Of a stretch of DNA of 54,454 nt, positions 40,389 through 48,662 are shown in pieces; the stretch's first letter is position 1; each line of letters opens with the position of its first letter. The notes beneath the pieces are model-generated. The model was not told where the DNA came from. It did not search any database and saw only the letters and a program-made list of their open reading frames with translations. The position numbers and the translations under genes were made by a program. Origin of the DNA: Agromyces salentinus. Lineage in GTDB: Bacteria > Actinomycetota > Actinomycetes > Actinomycetales > Microbacteriaceae. The stretch is taken from NCBI RefSeq assembly GCF_009749395.1, contig NZ_WBIR01000023.1:1-54454 (forward strand). The letters run 5' to 3'.

Positions 40389-40925
40389 ATGGACCAGACG
40401 CGCAACAGTGACGCTGCTCGAGAGCTGCCACCCCCGGCGGCGCGCACGCCCCGGATTCCCCCGCGCTGGTTCGTGCGCAGCGCCTGGGTCGTGCACCGCG
40501 GCATCTACCGGGTCACGGGCGGGCGCAAGGGGCTCTGGCCGCCGCGTCCCGAGCGCTGGGGGACCATGCGCCTCACAACGACGGGCCGTCGCACGGGCCG
40601 TGAGCGCTCGGTCATCGTGGCGTACTTCGAGGACGGTCCGAACCTCGTGACGCTCGCCATGAACGGGTGGGCGGAGCCCGAGCCCGCGTGGTGGCTCAAC
40701 CTGCTCGCCGACCCGGACGCCACGGTCGTGCTGCCGACCGGGCACCGTGCGGTCCGGGCCCGACCGGCGGTCGGCATGGAGCGCGCACGCCTGTGGTCGG
40801 CCTGGCAGACCTACGGCGACGACATCGAGGCCCTCTCGGCGCGACGCAGCCGCGAGACCGCGGTCGTCGTGCTCGAACCCCGCGACGCGCGTCAGCGCAG
40901 GACGCCCACCGAGGCCAGCGCCTGA
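40389..40925 (+). CDS. Ddn-like F420-dependent nitroreductase family protein
   Basis: 178 residues. The split-barrel family motif MRLTTTGRRTGRERSVIV and the GWAEPEPAWWLNLLADP region match deazaflavin-dependent (Ddn-type) oxidoreductases of actinobacteria. That implies cofactor F420 elsewhere in the genome. ATG at 40389 with CGGAGG upstream. Its last 34 bases overlap the end of the convergent NUDIX-like gene. Confidence 0.85.
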   Translation: MDQTRNSDAARELPPPAARTPRIPPRWFVRSAWVVHRGIYRVTGGRKGLWPPRPERWGTMRLTTTGRRTGRERSVIVAYFEDGPNLVTLAMNGWAEPEPAWWLNLLADPDATVVLPTGHRAVRARPAVGMERARLWSAWQTYGDDIEALSARRSRETAVVVLEPRDARQRRTPTEASA

Positions 40926-41476
40926 CGGACGAGCAGGCCGCGCCCGCCCTCGAACTCATCGCCGACGGCGTCGGAACCCGCGTCGGCGGGCGCCATCCAG
41001 GTGACCTCGAGCGCGTCCTGCCGCGGCTCGCAGGTGCCGGTCACCGGCACGACGAACACGAGCGACACGGCATGCTGGCGTTCGTCGGTGAAGGGCGAGA
41101 TGCCCGGCATGGGGAAGTACTCGGCAACGGTGAACGGCACCGGGCTCGCCGGCAGCAGCGGGAACGCCATCGGCCCGAGGTCCTTCTCGAGGTGACGGAA
41201 CAGCGCGTCGCGCACGGTCTCCCCGAACATCACGCGCCCCGACACGAGGGTGCGGGTCATCTCGCCCACCGCGTTGGCGCGGAGGAGCACCCCGACCTCG
41301 GTGACCTGCCCGAGCCCGTCGACGCGCACGGGCACGGCCTCGACGTAGAGCAGCGGCAGCCGGCCGCGGATCTCCGCGAGCTCGATGTCGGTCAGCCATC
41401 CGGGAGTCGGGTTCGGCGCCGGCTGGTTCACCGGCTCGTCGCCGTTCCAGTCGGGGTCGGGGGTGCGCACGCTCAT
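40892..41476 (-). CDS. NUDIX-like (DUF4916) protein
   Basis: 194 residues. The pattern fits the DUF4916/NUDIX-like family: WLTDIELAEIRGRLPLLYVEAVPVRV is split here by a short loop, then GEVTRT-type and the E-x-x-E helix (GETVRDALFRHLEKDLGP). The classical NUDIX box is only partly kept, so hydrolase activity is uncertain. ATG at 41476 follows a CAGAAT box by 6 bases; a longer start at 41494 falls inside the promoter. Confidence 0.75.
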   Translation of the reverse strand: MSVRTPDPDWNGDEPVNQPAPNPTPGWLTDIELAEIRGRLPLLYVEAVPVRVDGLGQVTEVGVLLRANAVGEMTRTLVSGRVMFGETVRDALFRHLEKDLGPMAFPLLPASPVPFTVAEYFPMPGISPFTDERQHAVSLVFVVPVTGTCEPRQDALEVTWMAPADAGSDAVGDEFEGGRGLLVRQALASVGVLR

Positions 41477-41482
41477 TCCTCG

Positions 41483-41488
41483 ATTCTG
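41483..41488 (-). promoter_or_regulatory. -10 box, leaderless start at 41476
   Basis: Minus-strand CAGAAT, 6 bases, then ATG. Confidence 0.45.
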
Positions 41489-41498
41489 CCCCACGGGG

Positions 41499-41504
41499 TA
41501 GCGT
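41499..41504 (+). promoter_or_regulatory. -10 box, leaderless start at 41511
   Basis: TAGCGT, 6 bases, then GTG. Back to back with the NUDIX-like promoter, 34 bases between the two start codons. Confidence 0.5.
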
Positions 41505-41510
41505 TGCCGG

Positions 41511-42158
41511 GTGAGCGAAGTGAAGATCGACGACGAGGCCGTGCTCTGGTCGGCGTCGGCAGCCGACCGCGCGGGGCGTCCGCACCTCGTGCTCCTGCAC
41601 GGCTACAACTCGAACGAGGGCGACCTGTTCGGCCTCTCGCCCTACCTTCCGCTCCAGCCGGTCATCGCCTCGGTGCGGGCGCCGATCTACGCCGGCTACG
41701 GCTACGCCTGGTTCCCGCTGCTCGCCGAGGGCGCCGAGCTCTCGATCGAGGGGGCGGATGCCGCGACCGACGCGATCCTCGCCTGGCTCGACCGCGTCGT
41801 GCCAGACGGTGCGCCCGTCGGCCTGCTCGGGTTCTCGCAGGGCGGTGCCATGGCGCTCGAACTGCTCCGACGTGCCCCCGAGCGCTTCGACTTCGCCGTG
41901 AGCCTGGCCGGCTTCGTGCTGCCCGGCGATCGTGAGGGCGACGGCGATGCCCGGCTCGCCGAGCTCGCGCTTCCCGTGTTCTGGGGCCGGGGCACGGCCG
42001 ACACGGTCATCCCGGACGCCTCGATCTCGCGAACGCGCGACTGGCTCCCGGCGCACTCATCGCTCGACGAGCGCATCTACGAGGGACTCGCCCACTCGGT
42101 GTCCGAGCTCGAGCTCGCGGATGCCGCGGCGTTCCTGCGAGCGCAATACACCGCCTGA
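41511..42158 (+). CDS. Alpha/beta hydrolase (phospholipase/carboxylesterase type)
   Basis: 215 residues of the small carboxylesterase (AB_hydrolase_2) type. Catalytic triad candidates are S109 in GFSQGG, D164 in GTADTVIP and H195 in LAHSVSE. The LVLLHGYNSNE segment supplies the oxyanion hole. Cytoplasmic (no signal peptide). Substrate unknown. GTG start, leaderless. Confidence 0.9.
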   Translation: MSEVKIDDEAVLWSASAADRAGRPHLVLLHGYNSNEGDLFGLSPYLPLQPVIASVRAPIYAGYGYAWFPLLAEGAELSIEGADAATDAILAWLDRVVPDGAPVGLLGFSQGGAMALELLRRAPERFDFAVSLAGFVLPGDREGDGDARLAELALPVFWGRGTADTVIPDASISRTRDWLPAHSSLDERIYEGLAHSVSELELADAAAFLRAQYTA

Positions 42159-42280
42159 CCGACATCCGGGCTCGGTCTCACGCACGGCACGCAGCGGAAT
42201 CAGGCGAACGGCCGCGGATCAGGACGGAACCGGCGAGAACGTCCTGACTCGGCGACGTCGGCCTGAGTTCGGGGCAGGCG

Positions 42281-42709
42281 TCAGACCCCGGCGCCGCCTC
42301 CGCCACCGCCGGAGGTGCGCCCCTCGGCGGCCCACCGCGCGGCGCGCTCCTTGTCGCGGTCGGCGACGCGGATCTTCTCCTGGCGAACGGCGGCCTGCGT
42401 CGCGCGCTCCTGCACGAGCCACTGCGGCGGCGCCTCGAGGAGGGACTTGATCTCGGCACTCGTGAGCGGCTCGGTCACGCCGCCGCGGGCGAGGCCCGAG
42501 TTCGAGATGCCGAGCTTGGCCGCCACGACCGTGCGGGGGTGCGGGCCCTCGCGGCGCAGCGTCTCGAGCCACTCGGGCGGGTCGGCCTGCAGCTTCGCGA
42601 GCTCGTCGCGCGTGACGACGCCCTCGCGGAACTCCTCGGGGGTCGCGTCGAGGAGGATCCCGAGCTTCTTGGCGGCGGTCTCGGGTTTCATCGACTGGGA
42701 GGCGTTCAC
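42281..42709 (-). CDS. DUF5997 family protein
   Basis: 142 residues. Two copies of an ~40-residue pattern are visible: xDELAKLQADPPEWLETLRREGPHPRTVVAAKLG and xAEIKSLLEAPPQWLVQERA are related, and the second lacks its end. The C terminus is Gly-rich. Function unknown; the gene is commonly divergent from the HTH-less LysR-like gene in actinobacteria, as here. I chose the GTG at 42709, 6 bases after a TAACGT box. Confidence 0.8.
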   Translation of the reverse strand: MNASQSMKPETAAKKLGILLDATPEEFREGVVTRDELAKLQADPPEWLETLRREGPHPRTVVAAKLGISNSGLARGGVTEPLTSAEIKSLLEAPPQWLVQERATQAAVRQEKIRVADRDKERAARWAAEGRTSGGGGGGAGV

Positions 42710-42715
42710 CCTCAC

Positions 42716-42721
42716 ACGTTA
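42716..42721 (-). promoter_or_regulatory. -10 box, leaderless start at 42709
   Basis: Minus-strand TAACGT, 6 bases, then GTG. Confidence 0.45.
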
Positions 42722-42849
42722 GCCGGTCCACCTGTGTGCGGCATGCGGCGGGCCCGGGCGGCGGGTCCGGGCGACGGATGCCGACCCGCTCCTCGCGTGG
42801 CATCCGCACGCCCGGATCCCGCACGCAGCGACCGCGCAGCGCGGCGCGA

Positions 42850-42855
42850 TAGCCT
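42850..42855 (+). promoter_or_regulatory. -10 box of LysR-like gene
   Basis: TAGCCT, about 35 bases before the ATG at 42891, with AGGAGG at 42878-42883. A leadered transcript, unlike most neighbours. Confidence 0.5.
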
Positions 42856-42890
42856 GTGGTGGGCGTTTCCGCGGTACAGGAGGGGGCGAG

Positions 42891-43613
42891 ATGACCCTGC
42901 AACTGCGCTATGTCGCCGGGGTCAGCCCCGCACGATGGCTGCGGGCCTGGAACGACCGACGGCCCGACCTGCCGCTCGAGGCGCTCCGCGTCGAGGAGCC
43001 GGCCCAACTCGCGGGCCTGCGCGAGGGCGAGGTCGACGTCGCGTTCGTGCGCCTGCCCGTCGACGACGAGGGCCTGCACGTCATCCCCCTGTGGGAGGAG
43101 CAGCCCGTCGCCGTGCTCGCGAAGGACCACCCGTTCGCCGAGGAGGCATCCGTCACCCTCGCCGACCTCGAAGGCGAGCCGGTCGCACCGGTGCAGGACG
43201 ACGCGGCGATGACCATCGAGCTCGTCGCCGCCGGCACGGGCCTCGCGATCGTCCCGCACGGCGTCGCCCGGCTGCACGCGCGCAAGGACGTCGTCGCGAT
43301 CCCGGTGACGGATGCCGCGACGACGCGCATCGCGCTCGTCTGGACGCTCGAGCGCGACGACGCCGACATCCAGGAGTTCGTCGGCGTCGTCCGCGGCCGC
43401 GGGGCGAAGAGCTCGCGCGGACGCGATGACGACGAGCCGGCGCTCTCGCCCGCGAAGGCGGCGAAGAAGGCCGCCGCCGAGCGCCGCGCCGCCGAGGCCG
43501 CGAAATCCGGCAAGGGCGGCAAGGGCGCGAAGTCGAAGGGCGGCAAGCCGGCTCGTCCGGCCCCGCGCACCGGCGGCGGCGCCAAGCAGCGCAGCCGCAG
43601 GAGGGGTCGATGA
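42891..43613 (+). CDS. LysR substrate-binding-domain protein without HTH
   Basis: 240 residues. Residues 1-165 resemble the periplasmic-binding-like effector domain of LysR regulators (LRYVAGVSPARWLRAW, VDVAFVRLPVDDEGLHV, VAAGTGLAIVPHGVARL), but the usual ~90-residue DNA-binding region is absent from the start. The last ~75 residues are a Lys/Arg/Ala/Gly-rich basic tail that could bind nucleic acid instead. ATG with AGGAGG 7 bases upstream. It is divergent to the DUF5997 gene, and its stop overlaps the amidotransferase start (ATGA). Confidence 0.85.
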   Translation: MTLQLRYVAGVSPARWLRAWNDRRPDLPLEALRVEEPAQLAGLREGEVDVAFVRLPVDDEGLHVIPLWEEQPVAVLAKDHPFAEEASVTLADLEGEPVAPVQDDAAMTIELVAAGTGLAIVPHGVARLHARKDVVAIPVTDAATTRIALVWTLERDDADIQEFVGVVRGRGAKSSRGRDDDEPALSPAKAAKKAAAERRAAEAAKSGKGGKGAKSKGGKPARPAPRTGGGAKQRSRRRGR

Positions 43614-44353
43614 GCGGCTCCCGGCCCTTCCTCTTCCTCTCCGCACGCCCCGAGATCGAGGCCGTCGGCCCCGAGTACGAGTCCGTGCGGCGAGCCATGG
43701 GGGTCGGCGCCGAGCGCCTCGACCACGTGCGCCTCGACGTCGAGTCGCTGCCCTCGACGGACCTGTCGGGCTACGCCGGCGTGGTCGTCGGCGGCAGCCC
43801 GTACAACGTGACCACGGCGGAGGAGCACAAGCATCCGGTGCAGCGCCGCGTCGAGGACGACCTCGCGCGCGTCGCGGAGGCCGCCCTCGGCGGCGGGCAT
43901 CCGCTGCTCTTCACCTGCTACGGGATCGGCGTGCTCACGCGCCTGCTGGGCGGCACCGTCGGCACGCGCCACGGCGAGGACGCCGCCGCCGTCGAGATCA
44001 CCCTCACCGACGCCGGCGTCGAGGATGCCTTGACCGGCGTGCTCCCCCGCAGGTTCGACGCGCTCGTCGGCCACAAGGAGGCGACGGAGCGGCTGCCGGC
44101 CGACGCCACGCTCCTGGCGTCCTCCGCCGGGTGCCCGGTGCAGGTCTACCGGGTGGGCGCGAGCGGCGTGTACGCGACGCAGTTCCATCCGGAGGTCACC
44201 GCGGACGAGTTCATCGCGCGCGCGAACGTCTACCGCCACCACGGGTACTTCCCCGCGGCGGAACTGCGCGCCGTGAGCGAGCGGCTGGCCGCGGCATCCG
44301 TCACCGCACCCCAGTTGCTGCTCCGGCGCTTCGCCGAGCTCGCCGGCGCCTGA
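43610..44353 (+). CDS. Class I glutamine amidotransferase
   Basis: 247 residues. Nucleophile Cys103 in FTCYGIG, with H193 and E195 in QFHPEV completing the class I triad. It resembles the GuaA-type stand-alone amidotransferases that release ammonia from glutamine or act on glutamyl amides. No synthase partner in the window. The 4-base overlap with the LysR-like gene indicates co-translation. Confidence 0.9.
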   Translation: MSGSRPFLFLSARPEIEAVGPEYESVRRAMGVGAERLDHVRLDVESLPSTDLSGYAGVVVGGSPYNVTTAEEHKHPVQRRVEDDLARVAEAALGGGHPLLFTCYGIGVLTRLLGGTVGTRHGEDAAAVEITLTDAGVEDALTGVLPRRFDALVGHKEATERLPADATLLASSAGCPVQVYRVGASGVYATQFHPEVTADEFIARANVYRHHGYFPAAELRAVSERLAAASVTAPQLLLRRFAELAGA

Positions 44354-44368
44354 CCGGCCGGCCCCGCC

Positions 44369-45193
44369 TCACGCGGGGAGCGGAGGCGGCGTCTGCGGCG
44401 GCACCGCCGGATACATCCGCCGCAGCACGAGCCGCTGTCCGAGCGTCCACGCGACCGTCACGAGCAGGTAGATCGCCGCGGCGAGCGGCACGAACATCGC
44501 CACGACCGCGGTGATGAACTGCAGGAGCCCGAGCATGCCCTGCATGCGAGCCAGGCCCTCCGGCGACATCGCGCCGGCGCCCGCGGCGCCTCCGGCCGAC
44601 GCGCTCGGCACCGGAAGCGGTGCGGGTGCGCCGGGCGTGGGCCGGAACGCGCGACGCGTGACCTCGCCGACGAGGGCGATGAGCAGCACGATCGTCCCGA
44701 AGACCGCCCAGGTGGCCGGCGTCGCCGACCCGGCGACGATCGAGCCCGCGAGGCTGGAGCCCAGCGGGACGCCGAACAGCGTGTGCGTCAGGAGGTCGTT
44801 CGGGTGCCCGGCGATCACGGGCAGGATGAAGAGCGCGTAGATGACGCCGACGACCGGGATCTGCACGAGCATCGGCAGGCAGCCGGCCAGGGGCGAGGTG
44901 CCCTCCTCGGCGTAGAGCGCCATCATCTCGCGCTGCAGGCGCTCGGGGTTCTTCTTGTGCTTGCGCTGCAGTTCGGCGAGCTTCGGTGCGAGCCGCGCTC
45001 GCATGCGCTCGGCCTTGGCCTGCGAGATGCCGACCGGGATGAGCGCCGTGCGCACGAGCAGGGTCACGAGCACGACGGCGAGCGCGGCGCTCGCGCTGCC
45101 CGCGAGGGGTTCGAGCAGGTCGGAGATGGCCATGAGCATCGCGTATGCGACGTCGAGCACGGCGGCGATGGGCGGGAAGTCGTAGAGGTTCAC
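44369..45193 (-). CDS. YidC/Oxa1-type membrane protein insertase paralog
   Basis: 274 residues. Core YidC2 pattern: VLVTLLVRTALIPVGISQAK with the groove Arg, then a basic cytoplasmic hairpin (LQRKHKKNPERLQREMMALY), SPLAGCLPMLVQIPV and further helices. The length is that of a YidC2-type paralog, shorter than the main chromosomal insertase, which usually sits next to rpmH/rnpA. GTG at 45193 with AAGGA 8 bases upstream. It follows a DUF6412-like gene, presumably one transcript. Confidence 0.88.
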   Translation of the reverse strand: MNLYDFPPIAAVLDVAYAMLMAISDLLEPLAGSASAALAVVLVTLLVRTALIPVGISQAKAERMRARLAPKLAELQRKHKKNPERLQREMMALYAEEGTSPLAGCLPMLVQIPVVGVIYALFILPVIAGHPNDLLTHTLFGVPLGSSLAGSIVAGSATPATWAVFGTIVLLIALVGEVTRRAFRPTPGAPAPLPVPSASAGGAAGAGAMSPEGLARMQGMLGLLQFITAVVAMFVPLAAAIYLLVTVAWTLGQRLVLRRMYPAVPPQTPPPLPA

Positions 45194-45291
45194 AGGGCGT
45201 CCTTGCGGTGGGAGCGGAGGTGGGATCCGTCTGGCCGCGAGGGCAGGGGTCGCCGCTGAGCCCGCAGGCGCGGGTCGAGGGGCGGATGTCG

Positions 45292-45582
45292 CTACGCGGC
45301 CGGGATGCCGCGCCCCGGCGCCCTGGGGCGCGGGCGCCCAGCCGCATCGGGATCGCTCTGGGAGATGAGCCGGCCCGGATCGGCGGTCTGGCGCAGCCGC
45401 AGGGAGGCGCCGGTCGGGTCGGCGCCGACGAGCGCGGGGACGGCGCGGTGCGCGATGACGACGACGGCGACCGCGGCGATGCCGAGTGCGCCGATGACGA
45501 GCAGTGAGACGTGCGCATCGCCCGCGAGCTGCGGCTCGAGCACGCCCTGGATCAGCCGGAGGAGTGCGACGACGTGGTCCAT
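45292..45582 (-). CDS. Small membrane protein (DUF6412-like)
   Basis: 96 residues with one or two transmembrane helices (about 5-16 and 25-50) and a basic, Pro/Arg-rich C-terminal tail. It has the size and setting of DUF6412 proteins found before YidC-paralog genes in Microbacteriaceae. ATG at 45582 with AGGAG 6 bases upstream. Confidence 0.75.
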   Translation of the reverse strand: MDHVVALLRLIQGVLEPQLAGDAHVSLLVIGALGIAAVAVVVIAHRAVPALVGADPTGASLRLRQTADPGRLISQSDPDAAGRPRPRAPGRGIPAA

Positions 45583-45627
45583 GTCGGTCTCCTCTCGTGC
45601 GACGGGGCTCGGCCGGTCCGCCCCTTC

Positions 45628-45633
45628 ACGCTA
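45628..45633 (-). promoter_or_regulatory. Extended -10 of the DUF6412/yidC-paralog unit
   Basis: Minus-strand TGCTAGCGT contains TAGCGT and an upstream TG, ~45 bases before the ATG at 45582. Confidence 0.45.
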
Positions 45634-45660
45634 GCACTGGGCGGCGCGGGCCCGCCGGAA

Positions 45661-45706
45661 CGCGAACGAGCGGATGACGGCGTTCGCCGTCATCCGCTCG
45701 TTCGCG
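45661..45706 (-). terminator. Strong hairpin after GlsB-like gene
   Basis: A perfect 21-bp stem with loop GTTC, 18 bases beyond the stop codon of the GlsB-like gene. It also isolates the following DUF6412/YidC unit. Confidence 0.75.
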
Positions 45707-45723
45707 TGAGGTGGTGCCGCGGG

Positions 45724-45993
45724 TCAGGCCGCGCTGCGGCTGTTGCGCGTGGCGAAGCCGTAGATCAGCAGCACGATGATCGAGCCGGCGATCGCGAGGA
45801 GCCAGGTGCCGAGGTCCCAGAACTCGGTCAGCGGGCGGTTGAGGATGAGGCTGCCGAGCCAACCGCCGAGGAGAGCCCCGACGACGCCGAGCAGCAGCGT
45901 GATGAACCATCCGCCGCCCTGCTTGCCGGGCAGGATCAGCTTCGCGATGGCACCGGCGATCAGGCCGAGCAGGAGGAAACCGAGGAAACTCAT
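45724..45993 (-). CDS. GlsB/YeaQ/YmgE-type stress membrane protein
   Basis: 89 residues with three transmembrane helices and the family marks LLGLIAGAIAKLILPGKQGGG and GALLGGWLGSLIL. Members respond to acid or general stress; the mechanism is not known. ATG with AAGGAG 6 bases upstream. A strong terminator follows. Confidence 0.92.
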   Translation of the reverse strand: MSFLGFLLLGLIAGAIAKLILPGKQGGGWFITLLLGVVGALLGGWLGSLILNRPLTEFWDLGTWLLAIAGSIIVLLIYGFATRNSRSAA

Positions 45994-46096
45994 GTGATGC
46001 TCCTTCGAATAGGGGGAACTTCAGCGTTCCACTCGGCACGGTACGCCCGCAAGACCTTGCGCGAGGCCCCGCCGCGCCGCTATATGGGGCACGCGG

Positions 46097-47581
46097 TCAG
46101 AGCCCGGCGCCCCACCTGGTCGACTCCCCCGCGCCCGAGATCGCCTGCGGGACGCCCCAGGGGTTCGCGGTCTGCAGCGGCTCGGGGAGCAGCGCCTCGG
46201 GAGCCCCCTGGTAGGCGACCGGTCGGAGGAAGCGGGTGATCGCCGCCGAGCCCACCGAGGTCGAGGAGTCGTTCGTCGTGGCCGGCCACGGTCCGCCGTG
46301 CTGCATGGCCGGGGTCACGGCCACCCCGGTCGGCCAGCCGCCGAACAGCACGCGCCCGGCGTGCTCGGTGAGCACCCGGACGAGCGCCCGGAGCTCGGGC
46401 GTGGTCTCGTCGGCGGCGGCGTGCACGGTCGCCGTCAGGTTGCCCTCGAGCAGCGTCGGCACGAGCGCGGCGAGGTCGGTCGACGGCGCGGCCTCGACGA
46501 GCACGGCGAGCGGGCCGAAGGACTCCTCGAGCAGGGTCTCCCGCGAGGCCAGGAGGTCGTCGAGGGAGACGGCGACGATCGTCGGCGTGACCCAGCCCTG
46601 GCCGGAGCCGTCGACCTCGACCCGGCCCTCGGCGATCGGTCGCACGCCGGCGGTCGCGAGGATCGCGTCGCGCCTGGCCGCGTAGCCCTCCGCGATGCGC
46701 GGGTTCAGGAGGCGGTGCGGTGCGACGGATGCCGCGGCATCCGCGACGCCCTGGTCCATGCCGTGCCCGGTCGGCGCGAACACGAAGCCCGGCTTGGTGC
46801 AGAGCTGGCCGGCCGACCCGCTGACGCTCGTGACGAGGCCGGCGACGAGCTCGTCGCGGCGCTCGGCGAGCGCGCCCTCGGTGACGAAGACGGGGTTCAG
46901 GCTGCCGAGTTCCCCGAAGAACGGGATCGGCACCTCGCGCGAGGCGGCGATGCCGGCGAGGAACTGGCCGGCCGGGATGGAGCCGGTGAACGAGCCGGCC
47001 TTCACGCGCGGATCCTTCAGGATCGCGACGCCCTCCTCCTGGCCCATGACGACCTGGAAGACCCCGTCGGGCATGCCCGCGGCGGCGAGCGCCTCGACGA
47101 CCACGGCCGCCGTGCGCCCCGTGAGCTCGGGGTGACCGGGGTGGCCCTTGAGGATGACGGGACACCCCGCGGCGAGCGCCGAGGCGGTGTCGCCGCCCGC
47201 GACCGAGAACGCGAACGGGAAGTTCGACGCCGCGAAGTTGACGACGGGCCCGAGCGGCACCAGGTAGCGGCGCACGTCGGCGCGCGGACCGAGTGCGAAC
47301 TCGGGGTCGGCGACGTCGATGCGCACGTCGAGGTAGGCGCCGGAGGCGATGGTCTCCGCGAAGAGCCGGAGCTGCACGGCCGTGCGACGCAGCTCGCCCC
47401 GCAGGCGCGCCTCGGCGAGTCCCGTCTCCTCCATCGCGACGGGCACGAGCTGGTCGGCGTTCGCCTCGAGCGCATCGGCGACGGCGACGAGCGCTCGGGC
47501 CCGGTCTCGCGGATTCGTGTCGGCGAACGGCTGGGCGGCGGCCGCGGCGTTCGCGGCGATGGTCTCGAGCTCGGGGGTCAT
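46097..47581 (-). CDS. 2-oxoglutarate semialdehyde dehydrogenase
   Basis: 494 residues of the aldehyde dehydrogenase superfamily: N120 in NFAASNFPF, E224 in FFGELGSLNP and nucleophile C261 in GQLCTKPG. The type with SLNP after Glu matches NADP-dependent alpha-ketoglutaric semialdehyde (2,5-dioxovalerate) dehydrogenases. Here it performs the last step of hydroxyproline breakdown, semialdehyde to 2-oxoglutarate. ATG with AGGAGA 3 bases upstream. Last gene of the six-gene operon. Confidence 0.9.
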   Translation of the reverse strand: MTPELETIAANAAAAAQPFADTNPRDRARALVAVADALEANADQLVPVAMEETGLAEARLRGELRRTAVQLRLFAETIASGAYLDVRIDVADPEFALGPRADVRRYLVPLGPVVNFAASNFPFAFSVAGGDTASALAAGCPVILKGHPGHPELTGRTAAVVVEALAAAGMPDGVFQVVMGQEEGVAILKDPRVKAGSFTGSIPAGQFLAGIAASREVPIPFFGELGSLNPVFVTEGALAERRDELVAGLVTSVSGSAGQLCTKPGFVFAPTGHGMDQGVADAAASVAPHRLLNPRIAEGYAARRDAILATAGVRPIAEGRVEVDGSGQGWVTPTIVAVSLDDLLASRETLLEESFGPLAVLVEAAPSTDLAALVPTLLEGNLTATVHAAADETTPELRALVRVLTEHAGRVLFGGWPTGVAVTPAMQHGGPWPATTNDSSTSVGSAAITRFLRPVAYQGAPEALLPEPLQTANPWGVPQAISGAGESTRWGAGL

Positions 47582-47621
47582 GTCTCTCCTGCGGGTGGTG
47601 CTCGGGTGCCGGCGTGCGGCG

Positions 47622-48623
47622 CTAGAACTGGAAGCCGGTCGGGAACGGGTCGCTCGGGTCGAGCAGGTACTGCGCGGTTCCGGTGACCCACGCGCGACCC
47701 GTGATCGTCGGGATCACGGCGGGGCGCCCGTCGACCTCGGTCTCGGCGATCAGGCGGCCGACGAAGCGACTGCCGATGAACGACTCGTTGACGAAGTCGG
47801 TGTCGAGCGCGAGCTCGCCGCGCGCCCAGAGCTCGGCCATGCGGGCGGACGTGCCGGTGCCGCACGGCGACCGGTCGAACCAGCCGGGGTGGATGGCCAT
47901 GGCGTGGCGCGACAGCGCGGCATCCGACCCCGGGGCGATGAACTCGACGTGGTGGCAGTGGTCGAGTCCCTCGATCGACGGATGCCGCGGCGGAGCCGTC
48001 TCGTTGATGGCCGCCATGATGGCGAGGCCCGCGGCGATGATGTCCTGCTGGCGCGAGCGCTGGTAGGGCAGGCCGACCGCGTCGAGGTCGACCATGGCGT
48101 AGAAGTTGCCGCCGAAGGCCATCGAGTACGGGATCGTGCCGTAGCCCGGCACCTCGACGGTGGCGTCGAGCACGTCGACGTAGCTCGGCACGTTCTCGAT
48201 CGTGACCGAGTCGGCGTGGCCGTCGCTCACCGCGACGCGCGCGATCACGAGCCCGGCGGGCGTGTCCAGGCGGATCTCGGTGACGGGCTCGACGACCTCG
48301 ACCATGCCGGTCTCGACGAGCACGGTCGCGACGCCGATGGTGCCGTGGCCGCACATCGGGAGGCATCCGCTGACCTCGATGTAGACGACGCCCCAGTCGC
48401 AGTCGGGGCGGGTCGAGGGCTGGAGGATCGCGCCGCTCATCGCGGCGTGCCCGCGCGGCTCGTTCATGAGGAACAGCCGCAGGTCGTCGAGGTGCTCCAT
48501 GAAGTGGAGCCGCTTCTCGTTCATCGTCGCACCGGGGATGACCCCGACCCCGCCGGTCACGACGCGGGTCGGCATCCCCTCGGTGTGCGAGTCGACGGCC
48601 GAGATGACCCGGTTCGAGCGCAT
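47622..48623 (-). CDS. 4-hydroxyproline 2-epimerase
   Basis: 333 residues of the proline racemase superfamily. Both acid/base cysteines are present: C91 in MCGHGTIG and C254 in SPCGTGTSA. Two cysteines mean epimerase or racemase; the related trans-3-hydroxyproline dehydratases have Thr instead of one. By context it converts trans-4-hydroxy-L-proline to cis-4-hydroxy-D-proline. ATG with GGAGGAGG 5 bases upstream. Located between the deaminase and the semialdehyde dehydrogenase. Confidence 0.9.
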   Translation of the reverse strand: MRSNRVISAVDSHTEGMPTRVVTGGVGVIPGATMNEKRLHFMEHLDDLRLFLMNEPRGHAAMSGAILQPSTRPDCDWGVVYIEVSGCLPMCGHGTIGVATVLVETGMVEVVEPVTEIRLDTPAGLVIARVAVSDGHADSVTIENVPSYVDVLDATVEVPGYGTIPYSMAFGGNFYAMVDLDAVGLPYQRSRQQDIIAAGLAIMAAINETAPPRHPSIEGLDHCHHVEFIAPGSDAALSRHAMAIHPGWFDRSPCGTGTSARMAELWARGELALDTDFVNESFIGSRFVGRLIAETEVDGRPAVIPTITGRAWVTGTAQYLLDPSDPFPTGFQF

Positions 48624-48662
48624 GTGTCCTCCTCCAGCCCTTCGGTCGGCGTCAGCGCGGGC

